Positions 36,243-45,794 are shown, numbered from the stretch's first letter. The stretch: DNA of 64,000 nt from Aurantiacibacter sp. MUD61 (GCF_027912455.1 NZ_CP115446.1:519501-583500); one strand, 5' to 3'. Notes: generated from the letters alone by a model not told the origin. Numbers and translations are program-made.

Positions 36243-37823
36243 TTATTCCCCTGTGACCCATTCGACGGTGACCGTGCCGTAGCCCGGGCCGGTGACGTCT
36301 TCCATCATCGTGCGCTCTTCAGCCGAGAGGATCGTGCGCAGCATCGCCACAGATTCGGCCGGACCCGTCAGGCGGACCGGAATGCTCGTCCGGTCCTGCG
36401 CCCAGCTTGCCACCATGAGCGCGCGGCGCCCCTCTGCGGTGGGTCGCCACGCCGGACCATCGCCCTCGCCATCAGCCGCCACGCGTTCGAACGGGATGTC
36501 GGACAGCGGGCGGACGGGCGGCGTAAAGCGGATGTCCCATTCGGGCTCGGTCGCATCGATCCGGCGCTCAAGCTCGGCATAGGTAGCCATGGTCGCGCCG
36601 GTCAGCGGGCGCGCGACAACCAGAGCACGGCGGCGCTGGCGATCAATCGTCACGTCGTCTGCAGGCACGCCTGCAAGCAGTGCGAGCCGATCGGCGATAT
36701 TCTCCATCTGCTCTGCCGCTTCGGCCTCTCGCAGGCGGGCAGCGGCCAACTGAGCTTCTTCGGCGGCATCCTCACTGGTGCCGACCGGGATCTGGGTGAG
36801 CGAAACATCGACCGGACGGCCCAGCCGCTCGGCTATCGATGCTTCGGCCAGGAGCTCAGCATCAGCGATGATTTCAGGCGTCAGCACTGTGGTTACGATC
36901 TGGATGGTTTCGCCTTCGTAATTGGGCTCCATCCGGTCCACCCGGGCGCGGCCGTCAAATATCTCCACGATGGCGGAGTTCATCGTGCGGGTGGCGGTCG
37001 ATTCCCACACGATCTGTCGCAGCGAGAGGAACAGCGGGATGGCCAGCACTACAAAGGCGCTGAAAATCAGGAAGGCCTGCAACTGCGTCTGTTTCTCGGA
37101 AAGGCTCGTCGAAAAGCCGTAAGCGCGCGCCATCGCGGTGGCGGTCAGCGCGATGGCTGTGAGGTTGGTAATGAAGAGGAACAGTGCGCCCCAGAAGACC
37201 GTGCCGTTCCACACCGCAAGGCCGAAACCGACCACGGCGAGCGGCGGCATCAAGGCGGTGGCGATCGCCACACCCACAATCGTGCCTTCGCGCCCGCGGA
37301 TCATGGCATAGGCGCCCGCGACCGAGGAAAAAATCGCCACGCCAAGGTCAAGCAAGGTCGGACGGGTTCGCGCGGCAATTTCCGAGGTGATCTGCTGCAC
37401 CGGCGAGAAGAACACGATCAGCGCGCAGAACAGGATCGCGAATATCACCCCTACTGCGAGCGACTTCGCCGATTGTCGCAGCCATTGGAAATCCCCTATA
37501 GCCAGCGCAAAGCCGACGCCCATAATCGGGTCCATCAGCGGGCTGAGCAACATCGCGCCGATCACGACTGCGGTGGAGCCCTGCAGCAGACCGAGCACGG
37601 CGATGCCCGCGCTCATACAGGTCATCAGCAAATAGCGGGCGGACAGCGCACATTCCGCGCGGCGCTTTTCGATCACCGCGATCTGGTCCACCGTGCCGCT
37701 TACATCCTTGCGCCACCAGCTGTTGAAGTGGGTCAATATCTCGGCGAGATTGGCTTTCGCTTTTTCCAGCGGCTGCTCGGCCGCGCTCGCCTTCTCCGCC
37801 TCAGGTGCGTTTGGTGTTTGCAT
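36243..37823 (-). CDS. DUF389 (TIGR00341-like) membrane protein
   Basis: The 526-residue protein has an N-terminal soluble stretch of about 60 residues and around six transmembrane helices to residue 280. The membrane part contains the family motifs GAMLLSPLMDPIMGVGFALA and GVAIATALMPPLAVVGFGLA. A large C-terminal soluble domain follows (280-526) with a helical stalk and alpha/beta region. DUF389 proteins are of unknown function. MAPEG follows directly. Its ATG is 100 bases from the divergent telA-like gene. Confidence 0.9.
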   Translation of the reverse strand: MQTPNAPEAEKASAAEQPLEKAKANLAEILTHFNSWWRKDVSGTVDQIAVIEKRRAECALSARYLLMTCMSAGIAVLGLLQGSTAVVIGAMLLSPLMDPIMGVGFALAIGDFQWLRQSAKSLAVGVIFAILFCALIVFFSPVQQITSEIAARTRPTLLDLGVAIFSSVAGAYAMIRGREGTIVGVAIATALMPPLAVVGFGLAVWNGTVFWGALFLFITNLTAIALTATAMARAYGFSTSLSEKQTQLQAFLIFSAFVVLAIPLFLSLRQIVWESTATRTMNSAIVEIFDGRARVDRMEPNYEGETIQIVTTVLTPEIIADAELLAEASIAERLGRPVDVSLTQIPVGTSEDAAEEAQLAAARLREAEAAEQMENIADRLALLAGVPADDVTIDRQRRRALVVARPLTGATMATYAELERRIDATEPEWDIRFTPPVRPLSDIPFERVAADGEGDGPAWRPTAEGRRALMVASWAQDRTSIPVRLTGPAESVAMLRTILSAEERTMMEDVTGPGYGTVTVEWVTGE

Positions 37824-37860
37824 TGCAGCCTATTATCGCGGAAACTCCCAAGGACAAAGG

Positions 37861-37889
37861 TTGAAACACGTGTCTTGCATCACTAATAC
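37861..37889 (+). promoter_or_regulatory. Sigma-70-type promoter of the telA-like operon
   Basis: TTGAAA (-35) and TAATAC (-10) are separated by exactly 17 bases and end 34 bases before the ATG at 37924. The GAGAGG ribosome binding site is at 37905-37910. Confidence 0.6.
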
Positions 37890-37923
37890 AGTGAAGTAGG
37901 AGCAGAGAGGGATTTTTGCCGCG

Positions 37924-39132
37924 ATGGCCACGACGAACCAGACGACGACCAAGACCGAAAACGATTTGGAGCTGACACCGCCCGATCCGGTGCCGCATGT
38001 CGCGCCCGAAAAGGCCGCTGGCCTCGTCCCCGTGAATGAGGAGCAGAAAAGCAAGCTGCAACAAAAGGTCGATGGCTTTGTTGACGAGCTGATCGCGCTC
38101 GATGCCAATTCGCCCGATTTCGGCAAGAAGGTGGACCAGATCACCAATATGGGGCGCAAGGAAATCATGGCGGCCAGCCAGATGTCCAACCGCTTCCTCG
38201 ATCGCCCGGTCCGCGCGATGGACCAGGATTCAGGCGTCGGTGCCGACCTTGCAGAACTGCGCCGCACGGTCGAAGATCTCGATCCCGGCCGCAAGGGCAA
38301 GCTGACCGGGCGCAAGCTCTTCGGCATCATCCCCTTCGGCAACAAGCTCAAGAACTACTTCGACAGCTACACATCTGCGCAGGGCCATATCCAGTCGATC
38401 CTCGCCCGGCTCTCCAGCGGCAAGGATGAGCTGATCATGGACAATGCCGCCATCGATGTGGAGCGGCAGAAGCTGTGGGAAGCCATGGGCAAGCTCGAGC
38501 AGATGATCCATATCGCCAAGACGCTGGATGGAGAGCTTGAGGAAAAAGCCGCAGAACTCGACGCGACCGATCCGGAAAAGGCCAAGGCTATCCGTGAAAC
38601 CGCGCTGTTCTATGTTCGCCAGCGCACGCAGGACCTCCTCACACAGATGGCGGTTAGCGTGCAGGGCTATCTCGCGCTCGACCTCGTCAAGAAGAACAAT
38701 GTCGAACTGGTGAAAGGTGTCGATCGCGCCAGCACCACGACTGTCGGCGCGCTGCGAACGGCAGTGACGGTGGCGCAGGCAATGACCAATCAGAAGCTGG
38801 TGCTCGGCCAGATTACCGCGCTGAACCAGACCACTGCCGGGATCATCGATTCCACCGGTGAGATGCTGCGCGAGAACACCGCCAAAATCCACGAGCAGGC
38901 CGCCAGCAGCACGATCCCGATGGAGACACTGCAGCGCGCCTTCCAGAATATCTATGACACGATGGACGAGGTCGACAGCTTCAAGATCCGCGCGCTCGAC
39001 AGCATGAAGCAGACCGTGGATATGCTCTCGACCGAAGTCGAGAAATCCAAGGGCTATATCGCCCGCGCCGAAGGGCAGGCCCAGGCCGCCCAGCAGGTGC
39101 AGGACAGCGGCCTGCTGACGCTGGAGCCGTAA
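37924..39132 (+). CDS. TelA/KlaA-family toxic anion resistance protein
   Basis: The 402-residue soluble protein is mainly helical with long coiled-coil-like segments. The family-typical stretches are GKKVDQITNMGRKEIMAASQ, MSNRFLDRPVRAMD and FNNIYDTMDE-like FQNIYDTMDEVDSFK. TelA-type proteins were named for plasmid tellurite resistance, but chromosomal members have unclear roles in envelope stress or membrane integrity. It is followed 10 bases later by an XpaC-like protein, a pairing common across bacteria. Confidence 0.93.
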   Translation: MATTNQTTTKTENDLELTPPDPVPHVAPEKAAGLVPVNEEQKSKLQQKVDGFVDELIALDANSPDFGKKVDQITNMGRKEIMAASQMSNRFLDRPVRAMDQDSGVGADLAELRRTVEDLDPGRKGKLTGRKLFGIIPFGNKLKNYFDSYTSAQGHIQSILARLSSGKDELIMDNAAIDVERQKLWEAMGKLEQMIHIAKTLDGELEEKAAELDATDPEKAKAIRETALFYVRQRTQDLLTQMAVSVQGYLALDLVKKNNVELVKGVDRASTTTVGALRTAVTVAQAMTNQKLVLGQITALNQTTAGIIDSTGEMLRENTAKIHEQAASSTIPMETLQRAFQNIYDTMDEVDSFKIRALDSMKQTVDMLSTEVEKSKGYIARAEGQAQAAQQVQDSGLLTLEP

Positions 39133-39142
39133 GGGCGCGTAA

Positions 39143-39958
39143 ATGGCTGACAGTACACACGAATCTGACCGGATCATGCGAGAGGCTCGCAGCAGCCTGC
39201 AGGTCCAGCGCGATGGTGGCTATCACCGCCGCGCTGGTTCCATCGGGGACGGTTCGCGGCGGATCAAGCGCTCCAACCGGATGCAGCGGCTCAAGCTGTT
39301 TCTCGGCACTGTTCTCGCCATTCTTGCGGGCGCGAGCATTTTCGGCGCCTTTGTGAATGCGCTTGGTTTTGGCGGCGTGATGATTGTTGCCATGGCGATT
39401 ATCGCGGCGATTTTCATCTTCTCCAACTTTCCCAAGGTCAAAGCGCCCAAGCGTGCCGACCTCAGCCGCACCATCGATGCCCAGCAACTGGTGGCGCGCA
39501 CCGAATTGTGGCTGGAGCACCAGCGCGATGCCCTGCCCGCACCTGCGGCGCGTATTGTCGGCGAGCTTGGCGGACAGCTCGATGCGCTCGGCAAGCAGCT
39601 CGCCCATGTCGATCCCGGCCATCCGGCGGCAGGTGAAGTGCGCAAGCTGGTGGGCGAGATCCTGCCCGAGACGATTGAGAGCTACACCAAAATCCCTGCG
39701 CATTTGCGGACCGAGGAACGCGCCGGCTCAACGCCCGATGCGCAGCTGGAACGCAGCCTCACGAAAATCAGCAAGGAAGTCGATGCCATGACCCGGCAGC
39801 TGGCGGAAGGTTCGCTGGACGATCTGGCGATCAAGGATCGCTATCTCGATTACCGTTATGGCGATGCCGAGGGCAATCCGCTGGAAAACGGCGTGCCACT
39901 GAACGAGGGATCGGGCGTTCCCCTCCCCGATTTCGATAAAACAAAGGCCAGGAACTGA
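39143..39958 (+). CDS. XpaC-like membrane protein (5-bromo-4-chloroindolyl phosphate hydrolysis family)
   Basis: The 271-residue protein has a basic N-terminus of about 45 residues and two transmembrane helices (about 51-70 and 74-95). A helical cytoplasmic domain follows with long heptad-like segments. The arrangement and pairing with TelA match XpaC-family proteins, named from a Bacillus phenotype and not from a proven enzyme. The sequence similarity is only judged by eye. Its stop shares one base with the next ATG (TGATG). Confidence 0.72.
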   Translation: MADSTHESDRIMREARSSLQVQRDGGYHRRAGSIGDGSRRIKRSNRMQRLKLFLGTVLAILAGASIFGAFVNALGFGGVMIVAMAIIAAIFIFSNFPKVKAPKRADLSRTIDAQQLVARTELWLEHQRDALPAPAARIVGELGGQLDALGKQLAHVDPGHPAAGEVRKLVGEILPETIESYTKIPAHLRTEERAGSTPDAQLERSLTKISKEVDAMTRQLAEGSLDDLAIKDRYLDYRYGDAEGNPLENGVPLNEGSGVPLPDFDKTKARN

Positions 39959-40266
39959 TGCAAGTTGCGATACCGCACAATCTGGGCCGGGAAGAGGTCC
40001 GCCGCCGCTTGCAGGAAAACGGCCACCAGATCGGCGACAACATGCCGGGCGGCATGGCCGAAATCACCACCAGCTGGCCGACCGAAGACCGCATGGCGCT
40101 TTCCATCACGGCGATGGGTCAGGCGCTGACGGGCACGATCGACATTGAAGACGAGCAGGTGCTGTTCGAAATGATCCTGCCGCCCGCGCTCGGCTTCCTG
40201 AAGCCGATTGTCGAAGGAGCCATTGCCGATCAGGGTCGCCGCATGCTGGAGCCGCCGAAAGAATAG
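39958..40266 (+). CDS. Polyhydroxyalkanoic acid system-like small protein
   Basis: This 102-residue soluble protein has an amphipathic START-like fold. It opens with VAIPHNLGREEVRRRL and continues with alternating strands and a final helix containing GAIADQGRRMLE. It resembles the polyhydroxyalkanoic acid system family (PF09650-type), small proteins often linked to PHA granules, but no PHA synthase is nearby. It is translationally coupled to the XpaC-like gene and ends four bases before the convergent DUF2721 stop. Confidence 0.75.
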   Translation: MQVAIPHNLGREEVRRRLQENGHQIGDNMPGGMAEITTSWPTEDRMALSITAMGQALTGTIDIEDEQVLFEMILPPALGFLKPIVEGAIADQGRRMLEPPKE

Positions 40267-40270
40267 GCGA

Positions 40271-40729
40271 TCAGAGCGTGCGCTCTTTCTCCAGATAGCT
40301 TTCCGGAATGCGCAGCGCTTCGGTCGCTTCGCGTGTTTCGCGCAGAAACAGCACCAGCGCCCACATCAGCAGCCCAATCGCCAGGATGAATGTGCCCGCT
40401 GCAATCGGGTTGAGCCCGATATGCGCGAATTCCTCGGCAAACAGCAGCACCACCGTGACCCCGATTATCAGGCCTGACTGCACCAAGGTCCTCAGCGCGC
40501 TGCCGATCAGATCGATGCGCCGGTCAAGCTGGCGGATCTCGCGCACCACCATATCGTGTTCCGCGCCTTCGGTTTTGCCATGAAGCCTCTGCAATTCCCG
40601 ACTGCGATCGACCACACGCCCCAACCGCTGCGTTAACGTGCCGATAATGCTGCCAATTGCCACCAGCACGAACACCGGCGCCAGCGCCAACTGGATGGTT
40701 TGGGCGATCATTGCGCCAGTCTCGATCAT
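40271..40729 (-). CDS. DUF2721 membrane protein
   Basis: The 152-residue protein has an N-terminal transmembrane helix and the motif LTQRLGRVVDRSRELQRLH. A basic linker follows, then two more helices (about 78-98 and 108-130). The RxxR/VDRxR pattern is typical of DUF2721. Function is unknown. It converges on the PHA-like gene and diverges from the heme oxygenase gene, with 115 bases between starts. Confidence 0.85.
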   Translation of the reverse strand: MIETGAMIAQTIQLALAPVFVLVAIGSIIGTLTQRLGRVVDRSRELQRLHGKTEGAEHDMVVREIRQLDRRIDLIGSALRTLVQSGLIIGVTVVLLFAEEFAHIGLNPIAAGTFILAIGLLMWALVLFLRETREATEALRIPESYLEKERTL

Positions 40730-40844
40730 GCGTAAGCTCCGTAATTTACTGGACTTTGTGCCCGCGTTCAGCTTCGGTCAGGCCAGAGTAAGTAATCACC
40801 TATAGGATTGCGAAGACAAGTTTCCAGCGCGACAGCGCTGCGGG

Positions 40845-41423
40845 GTGGAGAAAGAGGTCGTGACACAAGAGACCGAAACGGTCCCATTGCGCCTGTTGCT
40901 GCGCCAGGAGACCGCTGCGAGTCACGCGGCTCTTGATGCGACAGCCAGCGCCGACGATCTGACCGACCCGGTTGGCTATGCCCGCTTCCTGACGCGTCAG
41001 TATCGTGCGCGTGTGCCGATTGAGGCCTGGGTGGAGCGCGCATGCCCGGAGCAAGTCGCGCCGCCTCCTGTCGCGCATCTTATCGCCGCTGATCTTGCCG
41101 CCATGGGCTGTGCAATTCCGCAGACCTCTCTCCAGTTCAAACTTCCTGTCGGGGTCGATCCGATCGGTCTGGCGTGGGCTATCGCCGGTTCGCACCTCGG
41201 CAATCGCATGATGCTGAAAACGCTACAGGATACCGAGTCCGATTCGCCCTGCAGCTTCCTTGCTGATAAAAAAATGCAGCGTTTCTGGTGCGAGCTTCGC
41301 CCGCAACTTGACCGACCTGTGTCCGCAGTCCATGCGCAACCTGCGATCACCGCTGCATCAACGGTTTTTGCTCATTTCTTGACCGTCTTCGCCGATCAGG
41401 CAGAAAGCAAAGCCGCCGCATGA
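40845..41423 (+). CDS. bphO: Biliverdin-producing heme oxygenase
   Basis: The 192-residue all-helical protein contains LRLLLRQETAASHAALDATA, whose His is the likely proximal heme ligand, and WAIAGSHLGNRMM, matching the distal-helix Gly-rich region of bacterial heme oxygenases. It should open heme to biliverdin IX-alpha, iron and CO. Starts at GTG 40845 and GTG 40860 are both possible. Its TGA overlaps the phytochrome ATG (ATGA), the classical bphO-bphP arrangement that supplies chromophore to the photoreceptor made next to it. Confidence 0.9.
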   Translation: MEKEVVTQETETVPLRLLLRQETAASHAALDATASADDLTDPVGYARFLTRQYRARVPIEAWVERACPEQVAPPPVAHLIAADLAAMGCAIPQTSLQFKLPVGVDPIGLAWAIAGSHLGNRMMLKTLQDTESDSPCSFLADKKMQRFWCELRPQLDRPVSAVHAQPAITAASTVFAHFLTVFADQAESKAAA

Positions 41424-43981
41424 ATGTTCATTCGCAACCTGTCGATTTGACTAGCTGCGATCGGGAGCCGATCCACCAGTTGGGTCACATTCAGGACTTC
41501 GGCGCGCTGATCGCGGTGACCGCCGACTGGAACGTCGCGTTTCGCTCGGCCAATCTCGATGATGTCCTGCAAGCACGCAGCGATGTTGGCATCGGAGACA
41601 GGCTGTCCGACCATTTGAGCGCCGATGCTCTCTCCACGCTTCGCGAGAGGATCAGCCACGCCCGCGAGATGGAAGAGGTCGAGCGGATCTTCGGCGTTGA
41701 TCTGCTGCACGACAATCGCATCTTCGATGTCGCCGTGCATATCTCTGGCGACTACATCGTAATCGAGATCGAGCCGACCCCGCGCGATGGCGCAAATCAC
41801 CAGACGAGCGCGCTGCGTCCCGTTATGCGCCGGCTTGAGCAGCTCTCCACGATCCCCGAATTGTGTGATGCGGCCGCTCGCGAGCTGAAGACCTTGCTCG
41901 GCTTTGACCGGGTCATGGTTTACCGCTTCCATCCCGACGAAAGCGGTGAAGTGATTGCCGAAGCAAGGGAGCGCGATCTCGAAGCGTTCCACGGCCTGCG
42001 CTACCCGGCTAGCGACATTCCCAAGCAAGCGCGCCAGCTTTATCTGCGCAACCTGTTCCGCATCATCAGCGACGTCGATGCAACGCCTGTCCCGATCGAG
42101 CCTGCAACGACGCTAGATGGTGCGCCGATCGATCTCTCCATGAGCACGCTGCGCTCGGTGTCACCTATTCACATCCAGTATCTGCAGAACATGGGTGTGA
42201 AGGCGAGCCTCAGCATCTCGATCGTAGTGCGCGGCAAATTGTGGGGCCTGTTCGCCTGTCACAATTACTCGGCGAAAGTGTTGCCTTTCCCGGTCCGCAC
42301 CATGGCGGAACTGTTCTCGCAGCTGTTCTCCATGCAGCTCGATCTCGCCATAGTATCTGCAGGACACAAGGTGCGAGATAAAGCCCGCATCTTGCATGAA
42401 AAGCTGATGAGCGTCCTTGTCGGCGGAGGATCGCTGTCCAAGAATCTCGGCGTGATCGAAGAGTCGATCGAAAAGATCATCCCGCATGACGGGCTCAGCG
42501 CCTATATCGATGGCGAATACACCTCGCGCGGACATGCGCCGAGCGAAAGCGAATTTGCAGCGATCATCCCCTCTCTCAACACCTCTTCTACCGGCAGGCT
42601 TGTTCACAATGATTCGCTTGCCGGCATAATCCCGGCCGCCGGAGCTTTTGCCGACAAGGCAGCCGGCGCGCTGATTATCCCCGTATCCAGGCGGCCGCGC
42701 GATTATGTCGTGTTGTGGCGGCGCGAAATGACGCAGGTGGTGACCTGGGCCGGCAACCCGCAAAAGCCCGTGCAGGCGGGCCCCGATGGCGACCGGCTCA
42801 CTCCGCGCGAAAGCTTTGCCGCGTGGAAGGAAGAGGTCAGCGGGAAATCCGCGCCCTGGACCGAAGAAGAGCTGCTGATTGCAGAAAACCTGCGCGTCAC
42901 GCTGCTCGAAGTCATCCTGCGCATTACCGACGAGCAGATGCAGGAACGCACCCGCGCGCAGGAGCGACAGGAACTGCTGATCGCCGAGCTCAACCATCGC
43001 GTGCGTAATATCCTTACGCTGATCCGCAGCCTGATCGGGCAGAGCAAAAGCGAAGCGACAGACATCGGCCAATTCGCAGACATGGTCGGTGGGCGAATTC
43101 GGGCGCTGGCGCTGGCGCATGACCAGATTACCCGCAAGCAGTGGTCACCCGCCTCGCTGAAAGAGCTGATCCTTGCCGAGGCCGAGGCCTATCTTTCGGA
43201 TAAGGCCGACAGGGTAACGATCACCGGACCGGACGCGCTGATTTCGCCCGAAGCCTTCACCGTATTGGCGCTCGTGATCCATGAGATGATGACCAATTCG
43301 GCGAAGTACGGCTGTCTGTGCGATCGCAAGGGCCATCTGGAAATCGCGCTTGAATTCAATCGCCATACCGATCTGGAAATCCACTGGCGCGAAATTGGCG
43401 GGCCTCCGGTCAAGGCCCCCAAACGGCGCGGTTTCGGCTCGACGATCATCGAGAAATCGATTCCCTATGAGCTCAAGGGCGACGCGCAGATTCGCTATGA
43501 ATTGTCAGGCGTGGAGGCTGATTTCGTTATCCCATCCAATCTGGTTGACCCTTCGGAACATAGTGAAGAGAAGGATGCAGAGGATGCTGCCATTGAGAAA
43601 GAAAGATCTGCACGCGTGAGCAAATCCGATCGCCGCGATGGCGTGCTGGTGGTGGAAGACAGCATGATCATCGCGATGGACGCAGAAGAGATGCTGTCCG
43701 ACATGGGCTTTGCGAATATCAATGTCGCGGCAAGCTGCGCTTCGGCGCTCGACATGCTGGAAAGCAGTTCACCCGCTTTCGCCATGCTCGACTTCAACCT
43801 GGGCGATGAAACCAGCGAGCCAGTCGCAAAGGCACTCGCGGAGCGGGGGATCCCGTTCTGGTTCGTTACCGGCTATGGCGAAGCGATGGACAAGCTTACC
43901 CGCACGGAAGCGCGCGGCGTCATCCAGAAGCCTTACGCCAAATCCGATCTCGAAAAGATCGTCGCAGAGCTGAAGAGCTAG
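41420..43981 (+). CDS. bphP: Bacteriophytochrome histidine kinase with fused receiver domain
   Basis: The protein has 853 residues. The PAS domain has Cys13 in the TSCDREPIHQLGHIQ segment, the expected biliverdin attachment site. GAF carries the chromophore-pocket motif YPASDIPKQARQLYLRN. PHY has a tongue region with DYVVLWRRE and LTPRESFAAW. An HWE-type kinase follows, with phosphorylatable His in AELNHRVRNIL (about residue 531), an N-box around VIHEMMTNSAKYG and the IHWREIGG motif. A C-terminal receiver holds AMLDFNLGDE with the likely phospho-Asp. It senses red/far-red light and should autophosphorylate; the fused receiver may be a phosphate sink or output relay. Confidence 0.95.
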   Translation: MNVHSQPVDLTSCDREPIHQLGHIQDFGALIAVTADWNVAFRSANLDDVLQARSDVGIGDRLSDHLSADALSTLRERISHAREMEEVERIFGVDLLHDNRIFDVAVHISGDYIVIEIEPTPRDGANHQTSALRPVMRRLEQLSTIPELCDAAARELKTLLGFDRVMVYRFHPDESGEVIAEARERDLEAFHGLRYPASDIPKQARQLYLRNLFRIISDVDATPVPIEPATTLDGAPIDLSMSTLRSVSPIHIQYLQNMGVKASLSISIVVRGKLWGLFACHNYSAKVLPFPVRTMAELFSQLFSMQLDLAIVSAGHKVRDKARILHEKLMSVLVGGGSLSKNLGVIEESIEKIIPHDGLSAYIDGEYTSRGHAPSESEFAAIIPSLNTSSTGRLVHNDSLAGIIPAAGAFADKAAGALIIPVSRRPRDYVVLWRREMTQVVTWAGNPQKPVQAGPDGDRLTPRESFAAWKEEVSGKSAPWTEEELLIAENLRVTLLEVILRITDEQMQERTRAQERQELLIAELNHRVRNILTLIRSLIGQSKSEATDIGQFADMVGGRIRALALAHDQITRKQWSPASLKELILAEAEAYLSDKADRVTITGPDALISPEAFTVLALVIHEMMTNSAKYGCLCDRKGHLEIALEFNRHTDLEIHWREIGGPPVKAPKRRGFGSTIIEKSIPYELKGDAQIRYELSGVEADFVIPSNLVDPSEHSEEKDAEDAAIEKERSARVSKSDRRDGVLVVEDSMIIAMDAEEMLSDMGFANINVAASCASALDMLESSSPAFAMLDFNLGDETSEPVAKALAERGIPFWFVTGYGEAMDKLTRTEARGVIQKPYAKSDLEKIVAELKS

Positions 43982-43987
43982 ACGCGA

Positions 43988-45019
43988 TTACTGGTTTTTC
44001 GCGCCCGGAAGCGAGCCGACTTCCTGTGCGCCAGCCATGGTGGTGACGAGCACATCGCCATCGTCGACGACGACAGCCACATCGCTGAGCCCGATAACCG
44101 AAACGCGCGGCCCGTCACTGTCGACCAGCACATTGCTGCAATCGACCAAGTCGGCCTTGCCACGCACGCGGTTTCCCTCACCATCGGCCTCGCGTGCATC
44201 GCGCAGCGAATGCCAGCTGCCGATATCGGACCAGCCCATGGAGACCGGCACCATGGCCGCGCGGGATGTTTCTTCCATTACCGCGTAATCGACCGATTCA
44301 GACTGGATTTGCGCAAAGGCATCGGCCGCCGGATGGAACCGCGCGCCATCCTGCTTGCCGCCATCCACGGACGCACGGACTGCCGCCGCCAGCTCAGGGC
44401 GATGTGCTTCAAGCTCGGCGATGAAAGCACCAGCTCGGAAAGCGAAAATCCCGCCGTTCCAGCTATATCCGCCATCGGCCATGAACCCGGTGGCACGTTC
44501 CAGATCGGGCTTTTCAACGAACTGCCGGACAGCAAAGCCGCCCTCTAGCGCATCACCCTGCAGGATATAGCCATAGCCCGTTTCAGGATGCGTCGGCGTG
44601 ATGCCGAAAGCCACCATGTGATCGTCTCGCGCCAGCTTTGCCGCTGCCTGCGCTGCGGCCTGGAAGGCGGGCACATCGGCGATGTGATGATCGCTCGGGC
44701 AGACCAGCATCACCGCATCTTGAGGAAGGCGGAGCGCAGCGAGAGCAATCGCGGCGGCGGTGTTCTTCGCCTCCGGCTCGACGATGATTTGCGCGCCCGG
44801 CGCCGACAATTGCGCTTCGACATGCGGCAAATGCGCTGTGCCGGTGACAATTACGGGCGCTGCGAATTGTGCCGGATCGCTCGCGCGAGCGAGCGTCTGC
44901 TCGAAAAGCGTCGTATCTCCTACCAGCGGCAGGAAAGGCTTGGGCTTGGACTTGCGACTGCGCGGCCAGAGGCGCGTTCCGCTGCCCCCGCACATAATAA
45001 CAGGATGAATGAGGCTCAT
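43988..45019 (-). CDS. Mannose-1-phosphate guanylyltransferase
   Basis: The 343-residue enzyme makes GDP-mannose from mannose-1-phosphate and GTP. The nucleotidyltransferase signature CGGSGTRLWPRSRKSKPKPF is complete at the N-terminus. IVTGTAHLPHVEAQL, LVCPSDHHIADVPAFQ and FVEKPDLERA follow. The C-terminal mannose-6-phosphate isomerase domain of bifunctional ManC (about 470 residues) is absent, so this is the single-function form. It converges on bphP and lies 46 bases downstream of the TonB-like gene. It may feed exopolysaccharide or glycolipid synthesis encoded elsewhere. Confidence 0.94.
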   Translation of the reverse strand: MSLIHPVIMCGGSGTRLWPRSRKSKPKPFLPLVGDTTLFEQTLARASDPAQFAAPVIVTGTAHLPHVEAQLSAPGAQIIVEPEAKNTAAAIALAALRLPQDAVMLVCPSDHHIADVPAFQAAAQAAAKLARDDHMVAFGITPTHPETGYGYILQGDALEGGFAVRQFVEKPDLERATGFMADGGYSWNGGIFAFRAGAFIAELEAHRPELAAAVRASVDGGKQDGARFHPAADAFAQIQSESVDYAVMEETSRAAMVPVSMGWSDIGSWHSLRDAREADGEGNRVRGKADLVDCSNVLVDSDGPRVSVIGLSDVAVVVDDGDVLVTTMAGAQEVGSLPGAKNQ

Positions 45020-45065
45020 GCCGCTACCCTGTGTGGAAACGCGGCCAAGACTGCAAGCCCGAACT

Positions 45066-45794
45066 CTAGGATCGCGCGCGGAAATCCACGCGGTACCCGT
45101 ATCGCGCTTCTACCGGCGTGCCCTCTGCGGTCGTAGCCGGATTGAAGCGAATGCGCTCCATCACCAGCGGGCAGACCTGTGCAGTTGTAGCGGCATCGAC
45201 ATTGCTGGAAGCGACCGAGCAGTTCCTCGCGCGGCCATCGGTAGTGACGGTGAAATGCACGGTCACCGATCCGCCGAAGCGCGCCTGCCGGCCCCCTTCG
45301 GGCACGGGGAAATCGCGTGCTTCATTGAGCTCGCCGGAGCGGACCGACGGCCCCACTGCAACTGCACCGCCGCTGCCCGAACCGCGCCTGCCGCTGCCCG
45401 TGCCATCGCCATCTCCGCCTGCGCCTGTTCCCTCGCCCTCGCGCCGTGCGCCCGAGGCATTGGCGGTGCCGGTGGAGGATGCGCGGGGGGCCGGACTGGG
45501 GCGCGGCAGGGGCTGCTCGGGCGCGGTGACTTCCCGTGCCGTCGCTTCGCGGCCTTCTTCTCCGGCAGCGCCTTCATCGGGCTGGGGCGGCGCAATGCTG
45601 GGTTCGGCTTCGGGCTCTGCGGTGCGCACGGTGACGGTGACGATCGAGGTCGCCTGCTCAATCACATTGGCGGTGAACTCGGGGACCAGAGCACGGGCAA
45701 GACCGTAAAGCACCAGCAGGTGGAACAGCACGATGCCGACCACCAGCTTCCAGTCCAGTTTCTTGCGTTTGCCGAGATATCCGGTTTCCGCCAT
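45066..45794 (-). CDS. TonB-family energy transducer
   Basis: The 242-residue protein has one N-terminal transmembrane helix (about 17-37) after a basic cytoplasmic start. A long Pro/Glu/Ala/Gly-rich periplasmic spacer follows (about 55-150), then a C-terminal TonB-type domain containing VTVHFTVTTDGRARNCSVAS and MERIRFNPATTAEGTPVEAR. No exbB/exbD is adjacent. It could serve the TonB-dependent receptor at 8563 or others; that is inference. It is divergent from the oxoprolinase operon, 89 bases apart. Confidence 0.88.
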   Translation of the reverse strand: MAETGYLGKRKKLDWKLVVGIVLFHLLVLYGLARALVPEFTANVIEQATSIVTVTVRTAEPEAEPSIAPPQPDEGAAGEEGREATAREVTAPEQPLPRPSPAPRASSTGTANASGARREGEGTGAGGDGDGTGSGRRGSGSGGAVAVGPSVRSGELNEARDFPVPEGGRQARFGGSVTVHFTVTTDGRARNCSVASSNVDAATTAQVCPLVMERIRFNPATTAEGTPVEARYGYRVDFRARS

